From Chryseobacterium nakagawai (lineage in GTDB: Bacteria; Bacteroidota; Bacteroidia; Flavobacteriales; Weeksellaceae), in the NCBI RefSeq assembly GCF_900637665.1, contig NZ_LR134386.1, positions 3,030,501 to 3,094,500 on the forward strand: a stretch of 64,000 nucleotides of DNA. Direction: 5' to 3'. The position numbers were made by a program, and so were the translations under genes. Below the pieces are notes generated by a model. That model ran no database searches. It had not been told where the DNA came from and saw only the letters and a list, made by a program, of their open reading frames with translations. Shown here piece after piece: positions 44,761-54,475 of this stretch (positions within the stretch are counted from its first letter, which is position 1; every line of letters starts with the position of its first letter).

Positions 44761-47565
44761 ATGAAGAAATATATGGTAACACTGGCATTACTAGCTGCCA
44801 GTATGCATTACTCACAAATCGGAATAGGGAATGATGGTGGAAACAGGCCTATTGCTTCTCCCGCCATGGCTTCTATGGCCAAGTATTCTGATATGCCGGT
44901 TTCGTTAGCCAGTGGGCTTCCGGAAATTGGTCTTCCTCTTTTGAATGTTCCTTTGGTGGATAAAGGAATTCAATATCCATTAAGTTTAAGTTATCATTCG
45001 GATAATCAAATAGTGAGTGATGTGGCATCAGGATGGTCCTTTTTCGGAACTGGAGTGATTTATAAAAAAATTATTGATAAACTGGATGAATGTTTTGACA
45101 GACCTGATTTGGAAGGTCATGTTAATAATGAGTTTGATGACCTCTATTATTACAACTTTCCGGGAGGTTCCGGGAAATTCAGAATAAAAAGAGATGTAGC
45201 CAACAATACTTTCTCCCTCATCAACCTTACTCCGGACCATTTAAAAATAGAATATACAAGAGACAACACCAATCTTTCTACCTTTAAAGCAGATGGTTTT
45301 ACCATTACTACAGACAATGGGTATAAGTATTTCTTTAATGAATTTGATAAAGGATACTATAAATGCAGAAGTTATGCGGGTGATTTGCCGTTTTCCTATA
45401 AGCCTGCCTATTTTCTGACCAGGATTATGAGTCCTTTGGGTAGAGAAGTAGCTTCTATGACATACGATAGCAAGTATGATGAATTTAACAACATTAAATC
45501 TAGCAAGCTAAAAACAATCTCTACTCTTAATGGAGTTGTTGAATTGAATTATACATATGATGAAGCTCTGAAAACAACGGTTAATGATCCTTATAGCTTA
45601 CAGGGAATAACGGTGAAAAATCTTGCCGGTGAAACCGTTTATTCTTATGAATTCAATTACAGTATTGCTGACAAGCCTGATAAAGTGGCTGACAGAAAAA
45701 GAATGCTGAATTATGTAAGGAAAAATGATAAAAACGGACAGAAAATTGAACAGACCGCTTTTGTTTATAACGCTGGAGGGAATTTAAGTAAAATTATTTC
45801 TCCTACGGGTGGTACTACAGAATATGTCTATGAAAATAATGAGAAGTTTTTTAATTTTAATGATCCAGCTTATCTTGACTATTTGGATCGATATGATTAT
45901 AATCCAGATTTTCAATATGAATATTCAAGATTTACTACTCCCTTAGATTCTGAGCAGAATCTGGTCTATAGTTTTACCATTCCGGGAGATGCTGCAAAAG
46001 AAAGAAACTATAAGCTTTTTCTGCAGGTTTCCAAATATACTCGTCCTCCACGTGAAGAAGGACCAGGAATTCCTGGCGATCCTAATTTTCCCTCTATTCC
46101 AATTCCAGTAGAGCATGGCCTTACCTTTAAATTAAAGCGTGATAATGTAGAAATAAGATCAATAAAAGTCTCTACTAAAGAGTTCGTTGGGAAACAATAT
46201 GAATTTACCAATTATCCTGGAAATTATACACTGGAAATTATTCCGGTGACAGGAACAAAGGGATCGGGGAATTTTGGTATAATAGACAGAGCCTTTAAGC
46301 CTGGACCTTATAGAAATGCGGCCCAAGCTACCGGAAGGAGAATCAAAAACATTAAATTTTATAAAAATAGTACAGATACTGCTCCTGAACGCACCATAAA
46401 CTATGAGTATGAATCCTTTGACCTTCCCAACAGTACCAGTGGCTATGAGTTCTATAGTGAAGGAGATAAGTCTAATGCCAGCTCATCTTATATCATCTAC
46501 AACAATGTAAAAGTTTTTGAAACAGGGAAAGGGTATATCAAAAACAGGTTTTTAACTGCGAATGATTTTCCTAAATATCAAAGTGGAGGGGATCAGCTTT
46601 ATCCTATTTATTTCTGGCCTTATTACAGGATCACCAAACAAGGACTGCCTTTTAAAAAGGAAATTTATAATGAACAGAATACCCTTTTAGCTTCTGAAGA
46701 AAATACTTATGATCTGGATTATTATTCAACCGATGAATATGCATTAAATGCAGGTAGTGGAAAAATATTTTCTAAACCGGCTTATGTTAAAAAAACAATG
46801 AATAAGAGTACTGTTTATTATCCTGGTGGTAAAAAGATGGAAACCTCTTCCGAAACTCAATTTGAAGGAATCAGTTTCAAACCGGTGTATTCTAAATCTG
46901 AAGCAGATGGTGATGTCATGGAAAAATTGATGACTTATCCTGTAAATCTTCCGGAATACAGCCATCTGGAAGCGGCCTATATGGTAAACAGTCCCGTTAT
47001 AGTGGAAGAAAAGAAAAACGGAAAACCTGTTGCCAAAGCCATTACAAAATTTGCAGCACCTTCTTTACTGCCTACTTCAGTGGTTTCTGTTAATAGCTTG
47101 GGGGAGAGCCGGGAAGATATGAAAATGGAAATCTACAACAACATAGGCAATCTTGTTCAGTATAGAGGGATCACGGGACTTCCTGTTACCTTGATCTACG
47201 GATACAACAAATCCCTGGTTATTGCCAAAATAGAAGGCGCTACCTTGGCAGAAGTATCTCCGTACACTGCTGATATCATTAGGACCTCCAATGCAGATCA
47301 TGCCACTACCAATTCAGAGTATCTCCTGGTTCAGGCATTGGAGGTTTTCAGGAAAAACCCTGCTGTAGCCAAATATCCTGTTACGACCTATACCTATGAT
47401 CCGCCTATTGGTCTTACCAGTATGACTTCTCCATCAGGAATGAAAGAAGTATACGAATACGACAGCGCGGGCAGGCTTAAAACGACCAAAAGGATAGATC
47501 TGGATGCTAATGGAGTCGAAGTACCTAAAAAAGTAAGTGAATATCAGTATAACTATAAACAATAA
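44761..47565 (+). CDS. RHS-type repeat protein, N-terminal partner
   Basis: 934 aa with an N-terminal signal peptide (ending near YSQIG). The head (SGLPEIGLPLLNVPLVDKGI, then QYPLSLSYHSDN) is the usual start of flavobacterial YD/RHS proteins. YD-type repeats appear in the second half, ending YEYDSAGRLKTTKRIDLD and SEYQYNYKQ. There is no core motif, toxin tail or T9SS tail. The next gene, which carries the core and toxin, starts 8 bases later. The two probably assemble as one RHS cocoon, as TcB and TcC do; this is inference. Confidence 0.82.
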   Translation: MKKYMVTLALLAASMHYSQIGIGNDGGNRPIASPAMASMAKYSDMPVSLASGLPEIGLPLLNVPLVDKGIQYPLSLSYHSDNQIVSDVASGWSFFGTGVIYKKIIDKLDECFDRPDLEGHVNNEFDDLYYYNFPGGSGKFRIKRDVANNTFSLINLTPDHLKIEYTRDNTNLSTFKADGFTITTDNGYKYFFNEFDKGYYKCRSYAGDLPFSYKPAYFLTRIMSPLGREVASMTYDSKYDEFNNIKSSKLKTISTLNGVVELNYTYDEALKTTVNDPYSLQGITVKNLAGETVYSYEFNYSIADKPDKVADRKRMLNYVRKNDKNGQKIEQTAFVYNAGGNLSKIISPTGGTTEYVYENNEKFFNFNDPAYLDYLDRYDYNPDFQYEYSRFTTPLDSEQNLVYSFTIPGDAAKERNYKLFLQVSKYTRPPREEGPGIPGDPNFPSIPIPVEHGLTFKLKRDNVEIRSIKVSTKEFVGKQYEFTNYPGNYTLEIIPVTGTKGSGNFGIIDRAFKPGPYRNAAQATGRRIKNIKFYKNSTDTAPERTINYEYESFDLPNSTSGYEFYSEGDKSNASSSYIIYNNVKVFETGKGYIKNRFLTANDFPKYQSGGDQLYPIYFWPYYRITKQGLPFKKEIYNEQNTLLASEENTYDLDYYSTDEYALNAGSGKIFSKPAYVKKTMNKSTVYYPGGKKMETSSETQFEGISFKPVYSKSEADGDVMEKLMTYPVNLPEYSHLEAAYMVNSPVIVEEKKNGKPVAKAITKFAAPSLLPTSVVSVNSLGESREDMKMEIYNNIGNLVQYRGITGLPVTLIYGYNKSLVIAKIEGATLAEVSPYTADIIRTSNADHATTNSEYLLVQALEVFRKNPAVAKYPVTTYTYDPPIGLTSMTSPSGMKEVYEYDSAGRLKTTKRIDLDANGVEVPKKVSEYQYNYKQ

Positions 47566-47573
47566 CCACAACT

Positions 47574-50500
47574 ATGAAAAAGATTCTCAACACATTCGGA
47601 ATATTGTTTGTATCACTGTTTTCAGCACAGACAGGGCTTACCAATACCGAAAACTATATTTATAACAGTACCTGTCTGAATGACGACTGTACCAAAAAAT
47701 CAGAAAGCGTTCAGTATTTTGACAATTGGGGGAAAGTGGTGCAGGGCATTGCCATCAAAGGCTCTCCCTCCGGTAAAGACATTGTCTCTCATATAGAATA
47801 TGATAGCTTTGGAAGACAGGTGAAAAACTACCTTCCCATTCCCCAGCAGGGTACTCAGGAAGGAGCGATCTATACATCTCCGCTTTCTAATGCCTCTGCC
47901 GTATATGGTGCAGAGAAAATCTATTCGGAAAGTATCCTGGAAAACTCACCGATTAACAAATTGTTACAGCAGATCCAGATAGGAAATGACTGGAGCAGTA
48001 AACCTGTAAAGTTTGACTATGAAACCAATGGAAGTAACGAAGTATATCAGTATGTTACCACTACCACATGGGAGCACGGAGCCACTAAAATTGGAGTAAG
48101 TTTATCCCCGGCTGTGGTCTATGCTCCGGGTACCCTGTATAAAAATACGGTGACAGATGAAGATGGAAATCCAACTTTAGAGTTCAAAAATGGAAAAGGT
48201 CAGACCTTGCTTATCAGAAAAATGATAGGTTCTACAGGTCAGGCAGACACTTATTATATATATAATGAATACGATCAGCTGGCATTTGTGATTCCTCCCA
48301 ATGCGGTTCAGAAACCTTTAAACGATGCCCTGCTTAACGACCTTTGCTATCAGTACCGTTATGATGGCTGGAACAGGCTGGTAGAGAAAAAAGTTCCCGG
48401 AAAAGGTTGGGAATATATGGTGTATGATAAGGCAGGCAGAGTGATTTTGACCCAGGATGCCAATTTAAGGTCGCAAGATAAATGGCTGTTTACAAAGTAT
48501 GACCAGTTTTCAAGACCTATTTACACTGGAATCCTGAACAGCCCACCTGGAAGGATTCAACAAGCAGCTGCAATAGATGCACATGGAACAAATTATGAAA
48601 TAAGAAGTACTTCAAGTTGGAATAATTCAGGAATAGATGTTTTTTACACCAACAACAATGCCTATCCTACTGCTAACTTTAAGCTGCTAAGTGTCAATTA
48701 TTATGATACTTATCCAGCAGAATCTCCGGCAATACCTTCACAGATCATCAATCAGAAGGTATTGAACCAGCCCGGCCAGGGAAGCAGCCTGAGAACAACA
48801 CAAAACCTTCCGGTAGCTTCCTTTGTTAAAAATATAGAAGATGATAACTGGACAAAAGGCTATACCTGGTATGATACCAATGGAAGACTTATTGGCTCAC
48901 AATCCATCAATCATTTGGGGGGCTATACCCGTACCGAGACCGAGTTGGATTTTGCAGGAACTGCCAAACAGACCAAAGTGTACCATAAAAGGCTGACTAC
49001 CGATACTGAAAAAGTAATTACCCAGACCTTTACCTACGATAATCAGTATAGGCTGCTGGTGCATAAGCATCAAATTGATAACAACCCGGAGGAAATCCTG
49101 GCTCAGAATGAATATAATGAACTTTCCCAGGTGAAAACCAAGAAAGTAGGGGGAACAGATATTGCTCAGCCACTTCAGGTGATGGATTATTCCTATAATA
49201 TCAGAGGCTGGCTCACTAAGATCAATGACCCTGCTAACCTTAACGGGAAATTGTTCGGGTATGAGATCAGGTACAACAATCCGGTATACTCCAATATTGC
49301 AGGCGGAAAATACAATGGGACCATCACAGAAGTAGACTGGAAAAACGCTTCTGAGGATGTACTGAAAAGATACACCTATTCCTATGATGGCTTAAGCCGT
49401 TTGAAAGATGCGGTCTATACAGAACCTAATACGACCACGCCATTTAATAATTATTATAATGAACACCTGACCTATGATCTGAACGGAAATATTGCTACCT
49501 TGAAAAGAAATGCCTTTCCGGTCATGGGGAATACGGCTACTCAAGTAGATGACCTTGTATACGAATACTCCGGAAACCGTTTAAACAGAGTAATAGAAAA
49601 TGCGTTGAATGAAACCGGATATGAAGGGGGTAATAACCTTGTCACTTACGATCAGAATGGGAATATGAAAGATATGTTGGATAAAGGAATACAATCCATT
49701 GGGTATAACTTCCTGGATCTGCCTAACCAGCTTTCTGTAACGGAAAATTCTCTTGGGGTAATGGCTAATGCCAATATCAATACCCTGTATCGTGCCGACG
49801 GAACAAAACTGAGAAAAACAAAGCATTCTAAACGGGAAGGAAAAGGAGCCCTAGATATTACTCACATAACGGATTATCTGGATGGTTTTCAATACCAGTA
49901 CCAGGAAGGTGGAAGCTGTATAACCTGCAGAATGGAAGTAGCCTATGAAGCACAGGCGTATAAAAATATTAACGGTCCTATTGTGGGTATTCCTGAATGG
50001 AAACTTGATTTTGTAGTGACCGCAGAAGGGTTCTACAGTTTCGCTGAAAACCGCTATATTTACCAGTACAAAGACCACCTTGGAAATACCAGGGTAAGCT
50101 TTACCAAAGATAGCGTAGGCGTTCTTGAAGTTACAGACACCAACAACTATTATCCTTTTGGGTTAAACCATATCGGAAACTCTTTTTTGTCTAGTTTAGG
50201 AAGCTATAATGCTTATAAATATAATGGTAAAGAGATCCAGGAAACCGGAATGTATGATTATGGAGCCAGGATGTATATGCCTGATCTGGGAAGATGGGGT
50301 GTTATAGATGCTTATGCAGAGAAGATGAGAAGACACTCGCCTTATAATTACGCATTTAATAACCCTGTTAATTTTATAGACCCGGATGGGAATACTCCTA
50401 GAGGTACCTATGGAGAACATTCCGCTTTTAATGGAGATTACGATCCAAATTCTTCTTTATCCGGTTATAACGGAATGGGGGGAGCCCATGGGATGTATTT

Positions 50501-51236
50501 TGCGAATAATGATGGAGGAGGCTTTGCTACAGAAAATAAAGCGGTAAATATTATTCTTAATTTTATAAGAAATGATAAAGAAGGTCTTGGTAATTTTGTA
50601 AATAGTGATTTTGAACAATATGGATGGCATGTAATTGATGCTACTAGCCTTATAGATGCTTTAGCTAAATTATCTTCGTATTTAGGGGATAGTATGGCTA
50701 ATAACATCTTTATAAACACACATGGATTAATAAGTGAGCGATATGTTTACGATGGAAACGGACAATTGATTTCTGACCTAAGTATTAGTGGTAGAAATGG
50801 ATATAAAGTAGCAGGAGATACCGGATTTTATACAACTAAGGATCAGATTTTAGGGAGTCATTTACAGCAATATATTACGGATAAAAGTAAATTATCTTCT
50901 GTTACATTAAAAAGCATAGATAGTTTTATTGATGTGGCTAATTATGTAAAAAAAGATAAAAATTTGATTATGGGTTCATGTAAATCTGCTCAATATGATG
51001 ACCTTTTTGGTAATGGAATATCATCACTTGTAAAGTCCAGAGATATTTTTGTAAATAGAGATTATTCAAGTTTGTGGCCTATAGGCGGAAAAATAAGGTT
51101 CCAAGATTTTACTGGTTTTAATCAAACTTCTAACAAAAATTATATAAAAGGATGGGTACAATATAGAGATGGTGCCACTGTTCAAGAAAATTTTAACATA
51201 ATAATGACCAAATATGGAGTCAAAACAATTAAATAA
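47574..51236 (+). CDS. RHS-repeat core protein with C-terminal caspase-like toxin candidate
   Basis: 1220 aa. Signal peptide, then a DUF6443-like head (ESVQYFDNWGKVVQGI, YLPIPQQG), YD repeats, and the RHS-associated core (YKDHLGNTRV, then YYPFG and YNGKE, ARMYMPDLGRW, NPVNFIDPDGN) around residues 830-945. Past the core and a ~45-residue linker is a ~230-residue variable domain. In it NNIFINTHG (His1050) and NLIMGSCKS (Cys1136) recall the His-Gly and Cys dyad of clan CD (caspase/gingipain/CHAT) peptidases; this is a pattern call. The gene overlaps its putative immunity gene by 23 bases. Confidence 0.85.
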   Translation: MKKILNTFGILFVSLFSAQTGLTNTENYIYNSTCLNDDCTKKSESVQYFDNWGKVVQGIAIKGSPSGKDIVSHIEYDSFGRQVKNYLPIPQQGTQEGAIYTSPLSNASAVYGAEKIYSESILENSPINKLLQQIQIGNDWSSKPVKFDYETNGSNEVYQYVTTTTWEHGATKIGVSLSPAVVYAPGTLYKNTVTDEDGNPTLEFKNGKGQTLLIRKMIGSTGQADTYYIYNEYDQLAFVIPPNAVQKPLNDALLNDLCYQYRYDGWNRLVEKKVPGKGWEYMVYDKAGRVILTQDANLRSQDKWLFTKYDQFSRPIYTGILNSPPGRIQQAAAIDAHGTNYEIRSTSSWNNSGIDVFYTNNNAYPTANFKLLSVNYYDTYPAESPAIPSQIINQKVLNQPGQGSSLRTTQNLPVASFVKNIEDDNWTKGYTWYDTNGRLIGSQSINHLGGYTRTETELDFAGTAKQTKVYHKRLTTDTEKVITQTFTYDNQYRLLVHKHQIDNNPEEILAQNEYNELSQVKTKKVGGTDIAQPLQVMDYSYNIRGWLTKINDPANLNGKLFGYEIRYNNPVYSNIAGGKYNGTITEVDWKNASEDVLKRYTYSYDGLSRLKDAVYTEPNTTTPFNNYYNEHLTYDLNGNIATLKRNAFPVMGNTATQVDDLVYEYSGNRLNRVIENALNETGYEGGNNLVTYDQNGNMKDMLDKGIQSIGYNFLDLPNQLSVTENSLGVMANANINTLYRADGTKLRKTKHSKREGKGALDITHITDYLDGFQYQYQEGGSCITCRMEVAYEAQAYKNINGPIVGIPEWKLDFVVTAEGFYSFAENRYIYQYKDHLGNTRVSFTKDSVGVLEVTDTNNYYPFGLNHIGNSFLSSLGSYNAYKYNGKEIQETGMYDYGARMYMPDLGRWGVIDAYAEKMRRHSPYNYAFNNPVNFIDPDGNTPRGTYGEHSAFNGDYDPNSSLSGYNGMGGAHGMYFANNDGGGFATENKAVNIILNFIRNDKEGLGNFVNSDFEQYGWHVIDATSLIDALAKLSSYLGDSMANNIFINTHGLISERYVYDGNGQLISDLSISGRNGYKVAGDTGFYTTKDQILGSHLQQYITDKSKLSSVTLKSIDSFIDVANYVKKDKNLIMGSCKSAQYDDLFGNGISSLVKSRDIFVNRDYSSLWPIGGKIRFQDFTGFNQTSNKNYIKGWVQYRDGATVQENFNIIMTKYGVKTIK
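50046..50518 (+). repeat. RHS-core repeat, copy A (in the full gene)
   Basis: 473 bases that recur as copy B (53338-53810, same length) and partly as copy C (55235-55690). From about 50270 to the end A and B appear identical by eye; the earlier part has scattered changes. Every copy ends where the toxin tail begins to differ, as expected of a recombination site for swapping toxin ends. Confidence 0.85.
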
Positions 51237-51870
51237 AATAATACTATTGTTAGCTTTAGGTTTTTCAATCAATCTGTTTTCTCAATTACAAATGGCAGAT
51301 ATAGATGGGGAAAAGTTGACAATTAATTTAAAATCACAAAAATCAAACTTTGTAAAAATAATTGAAAATAAAGATTTTGATGTATTCTATATTTTAGATA
51401 AAGAAAGATATATTTTTGATAAAAGACACAAAAATGTAGATTTAGTAAACTTGATATTTTTTTCTAAAAAATATAATAAAGGAATTCTTGCTATATTTAA
51501 GCAAAGTATTGAATATAAAAAGAAATCTGATTATAATATAACTTTACATACAAATTTTCACAATCAATATATGTTTCAACCATCGATGATTATTGTCGAT
51601 AACGATTTTAATTATGAGTATCTTATGAAATATTATTATATGCCTTTACCATATGATAAAAATGTATACACTTCAGGTGTTAAAATACAGGATAATAAAA
51701 ATAAATGTAATACAGTTGAATTTAATATAAAGGGAAATATGATCTATGAGAACATAGACGATATTTTGAGTAATATTTCTAAAATATCTAAAAGTGATTC
51801 TAATAAGAAATGTGATCCTATTGTTGCTGAAATTGATCTTAGAGGTTTTTTCCAAAAAATTATTAAATAA
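51214..51870 (+). CDS. Putative immunity protein for the first RHS toxin tail
   Basis: 218 aa. The start ATG lies inside the end of the toxin gene (23-base overlap), a coupling seen again in the decayed copy at 52586. A hydrophobic N-terminus (IILLLALGFSINLFSQ) acts as signal peptide, so the protein should be periplasmic. No family is recognised; it has segments EYLMKYYYM and IFFSKKYNKGIL shared with the broken paralogue 52586-53224. A terminator follows. The immunity role is inferred from position, co-duplication with the toxin and export. Confidence 0.7.
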   Translation: MESKQLNKIILLLALGFSINLFSQLQMADIDGEKLTINLKSQKSNFVKIIENKDFDVFYILDKERYIFDKRHKNVDLVNLIFFSKKYNKGILAIFKQSIEYKKKSDYNITLHTNFHNQYMFQPSMIIVDNDFNYEYLMKYYYMPLPYDKNVYTSGVKIQDNKNKCNTVEFNIKGNMIYENIDDILSNISKISKSDSNKKCDPIVAEIDLRGFFQKIIK

Positions 51871-51882
51871 TATTTTCCAAGC

Positions 51883-51913
51883 TACCACACGAATCCTTTC
51901 GTGTGGTATTTTT
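51883..51913 (+). terminator. Terminator after immunity gene 1
   Basis: Perfect stem TACCACACGAA/TTCGTGTGGTA (51883-51893 and 51898-51908), loop TCCT, then a T run. The sequence ACGAATCCTTTCGT and the following GGTATTTTTATTAACAA recur at 55185-55217, before the third cassette. Confidence 0.85.
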
Positions 51914-51920
51914 ATTAACA

Positions 51921-52608
51921 AGCATTATTGTTAATTTTTTAAGAGGAGAAGAAAAAGGTATTGGTAATTTTGTAAATAGTTATTTTAAACAAAATGGGTG
52001 GCATGTAATAGATGCAACTAGCCTTATGGATGCTTTTTCTAAATTCTCTTTATATTTAGGAAACAATCAAGCCGATAATATTTATATAAATTCACATGGT
52101 TTAATAAGTCAACGTTATGTTTTTAATGAAAACGGTGATTTAATTCCTGATTCAGGCTCAGATACAGGATATAAAATGACAGGTGATGGGGGCTTTCATA
52201 AAGGTGATGAGAAATTCTAGGTAGTGATATACAACAATATATTTCTGATAAAAACAAATTAACATCAGATAAAAAGAGTAGTGTAGAGAATTTTATAGGC
52301 ATTGTAAATTATGTTAAAAATGGAAAAAATCTGGTAATGGGAACGTGTTGGTCTGCAAGGTTTGATGATCTTTTTGGTCAAAGTATATCTTCAATTGCAA
52401 AATCTAGGGATATTTTTGTCAATAGAGACTATTCAAGCAATTATTCTATTAAAGGACAGAATATTATTCTATTTCAGAATTTTATAAATTATAATCAACT
52501 TCTCACGAAAATTATTTAAAAGGATGGGTACAATATCGGAATGGTATTATTAGCCAACAAAATTTTAATATAAGAATGACAAAATATGGCGTTAAAACGA
52601 TTAAATAA
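51921..52608 (+). pseudogene. Displaced, frameshifted second copy of the caspase-like toxin tail
   Basis: Translated in parts, this matches the last ~230 residues of the RHS protein 47574-51236 throughout: GIGNFVNSYF, WHVIDATSL, NIYINSHGLIS, NLVMGTCWSA, RDIFVNRDYSS, KGWVQY, then TKYGVKTIK. It has no RHS core and no usable start; the nearest GTG (51903) sits in the terminator. One base is missing near 52210 (before LGSDIQQYI) and another near 52505 (NQTS region), so it cannot be made intact. The candidate His (52095) and Cys (52346) codons both survive. Confidence 0.8.
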
Positions 52609-53224
52609 TAAAATAATACTAGTATTTAGCTTATTTATTAGTACGGTTTTCTTTTCTCAAATGAAAATGATTGATATAAATGGTAAAAAATTAATTATTA
52701 ATTCGAAAACAGAAAACAGAAATTTTATAAAAATATTTGATGATGATAAGTTTAGTGTATTTTATGTTATAAATAGAAGAGATTTTAATTTAAAAAAAGG
52801 ACTAAGAGTTGGATGAACTGCAAACATTATTTATTTTTCTAAGAAATATAATAAAGGAATTTTAACAAATTTCGAACAGGTAATATACCATAATGAAAAA
52901 AACATTTTTGATATTAGTTTATATGTTGATAAAAATGTGGTAATACCCTTTATGATTATTGTAGATAAAGATTTTAAGTATGAATATTTAATGAAAAGCT
53001 ACTATATCCTTCCTCCTTCCACACAAAGTACAATCTATAAATCAGGTATTACAATTCAGGATTACAATACTCAATGTAATTTAAAAAAGATGTCTTTAAA
53101 TAAAATTATAGTAGATGAAGATATAGATAATATTCTTAAAATTATAGAAAAAGAAACTATTATTTCTCAAGAATGTGATAAGTTATTTGAAATTGAAGAT
53201 TTCCCCCAAAAGTTAAGTAAGTAG
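52586..53224 (+). pseudogene. Broken second copy of the immunity gene
   Basis: The start overlaps the end of the displaced toxin tail by 23 bases, the same as in the intact pair. The protein begins MALKRLNNKIILVFSLF, ending in a signal-peptide-like FFSQ, and follows the intact immunity protein along its length. A TGA at 52814-52816 interrupts the frame after 76 codons; the frame then stays open (TANIIYFSKKYNKGIL, then MIIVDKDFKYEYLMKSYY) to 53224. So it is a nonsense-mutated relic, unless the stop is read through or sequencing is wrong. Confidence 0.75.
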
Positions 53225-53293
53225 ACATGAATCAAACTTGTAGACTTAGATATGAATAGCTTTGGATTTCTATCATTGATTTGTTTAAAAAAT

Positions 53294-53330
53294 AAAGGCC
53301 ATTGCAAGTACAATGGTCTTTATTACTTTT
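53294..53330 (+). terminator. Terminator between cassettes 2 and 3
   Basis: AAAGGCCATTG (53294-53304) pairs with CAATGGTCTTT (53311-53321) with one G-U pair, followed by a T-rich run. It overlaps the only upstream start of the next open frame. Confidence 0.7.
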
Positions 53331-54474
53331 AAAATGTGAAAACCGCTATATTTACCAGTACAAAGATCATCTTGGAAATACCAGGGTAAGCTTTACCAAA
53401 AACAGCGCAGACGTTCTTGAAGTTACAGATACCAACAACTATTATCCTTTTGGGTTAAACCATATCGGGAACTCTTTTTTGTCTAGTTTAGGAAGCTATA
53501 ATGCCTACAAGTATAATGGCAAAGAGGCACAAGAAACGGGGATGTATGATTATGGCGCAAGAATGTATATGCCTGATCTGGGAAGATGGGGTGTTATAGA
53601 TGCTTATGCAGAGAAGATGAGAAGACACTCGCCTTATAATTACGCATTTAATAACCCTGTTAATTTTATAGACCCGGATGGGAATACTCCTAGAGGTACC
53701 TATGGAGAACATTCCGCTTTTAATGGAGATTACGATCCAAATTCTTCTTTATCCGGTTATAACGGAATGGGGGGAGCCCATGGGATGTATTTTGCGAATA
53801 ATGATGGAGGTGGTTTTGGATCTGCACAACAAGGAAGTGGTACTGGTACATTATCTTTTAGTACTTCAGAGGGAATTAGGTTTGCTTTCAGCTATTTTGG
53901 AGGTGGCGGAAGTGTAGGGAATTTGTTTTCTATGGTAGAGCAGTTGAAAAAAGCTGGATGGGATGATCCTGCTAATACTCAGGCAAAATTTAATGATATA
54001 GATACTTTGGTAAAAAAAGTTCCTGCTTTAAATGATTTTTTTGCAATAACAAAAGTCGAATTTATTGATAATACTGGTGGAAGTTGTGCAAATAAGGCTG
54101 AATACCAAAGAGTATGGATTAATATGAATAATGCTCAGAATATTTTAAAACTAGCTTTTACTTTAGGACATGAAATGAATCATTCATTTGCAGATTTATT
54201 TTTTAGTGATAAATTTAATGAAATTACCCATCAATCTAAAGGCTCAAAAACTACTACAAGTTCCTTTAATTTTTTCCAAGAAGTGATGGCTTTATCGTGG
54301 GAAATACAGTTGGGCTCTGATAGATATGGGAAACGTTCAGGTTTTGAAGCAGCTCAGTTTTACTATGGGCCAAATGGCTTAGGCTATAGTCAAAAAAGTA
54401 TTGATATGGTAAATAAATATCTATATGAATTAAAATCGGCTTGGAATTTTATATATAACTCGAAACTGAAATAA
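53302..54474 (+). CDS. Displaced RHS-core fragment fused to a zinc-metallopeptidase-like toxin tail
   Basis: The frame opens at 53296; its only early start is a TTG inside the terminator stem, so it is probably silent and acts as a cassette. From 53338 it is RHS core (copy B), then a ~220-residue tail (from about residue 171). This has FTLGHEMNHSFADLF, an HEXXH zinc motif starting at His290, and EVMALSWE later, where the Glu could be the third ligand. That would make it a gluzincin-like peptidase toxin; activity is unproven. No stop or frameshift interrupts the tail. Its putative immunity gene follows after 1 base. Confidence 0.7.
   Translation: MQVQWSLLLLKCENRYIYQYKDHLGNTRVSFTKNSADVLEVTDTNNYYPFGLNHIGNSFLSSLGSYNAYKYNGKEAQETGMYDYGARMYMPDLGRWGVIDAYAEKMRRHSPYNYAFNNPVNFIDPDGNTPRGTYGEHSAFNGDYDPNSSLSGYNGMGGAHGMYFANNDGGGFGSAQQGSGTGTLSFSTSEGIRFAFSYFGGGGSVGNLFSMVEQLKKAGWDDPANTQAKFNDIDTLVKKVPALNDFFAITKVEFIDNTGGSCANKAEYQRVWINMNNAQNILKLAFTLGHEMNHSFADLFFSDKFNEITHQSKGSKTTTSSFNFFQEVMALSWEIQLGSDRYGKRSGFEAAQFYYGPNGLGYSQKSIDMVNKYLYELKSAWNFIYNSKLK
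53338..53810 (+). repeat. RHS-core repeat, copy B
   Basis: 473 bases matching 50046-50518, starting GAAAACCGCTATATTTACC and ending GATGGAGG. The junctions are sharp: terminator DNA on the left and the zinc-peptidase tail on the right. Confidence 0.85.
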
Positions 54475-54475
54475 T

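Noticed and set aside
51903..51920. GTG start for the displaced toxin tail
   Set aside because: It is within the terminator of immunity gene 1 and the frame is broken later anyway.
53302..53337. TTG as a genuine start for the second RHS-core gene
   Set aside because: It lies in the stem of a terminator and gives residues with no RHS homology.
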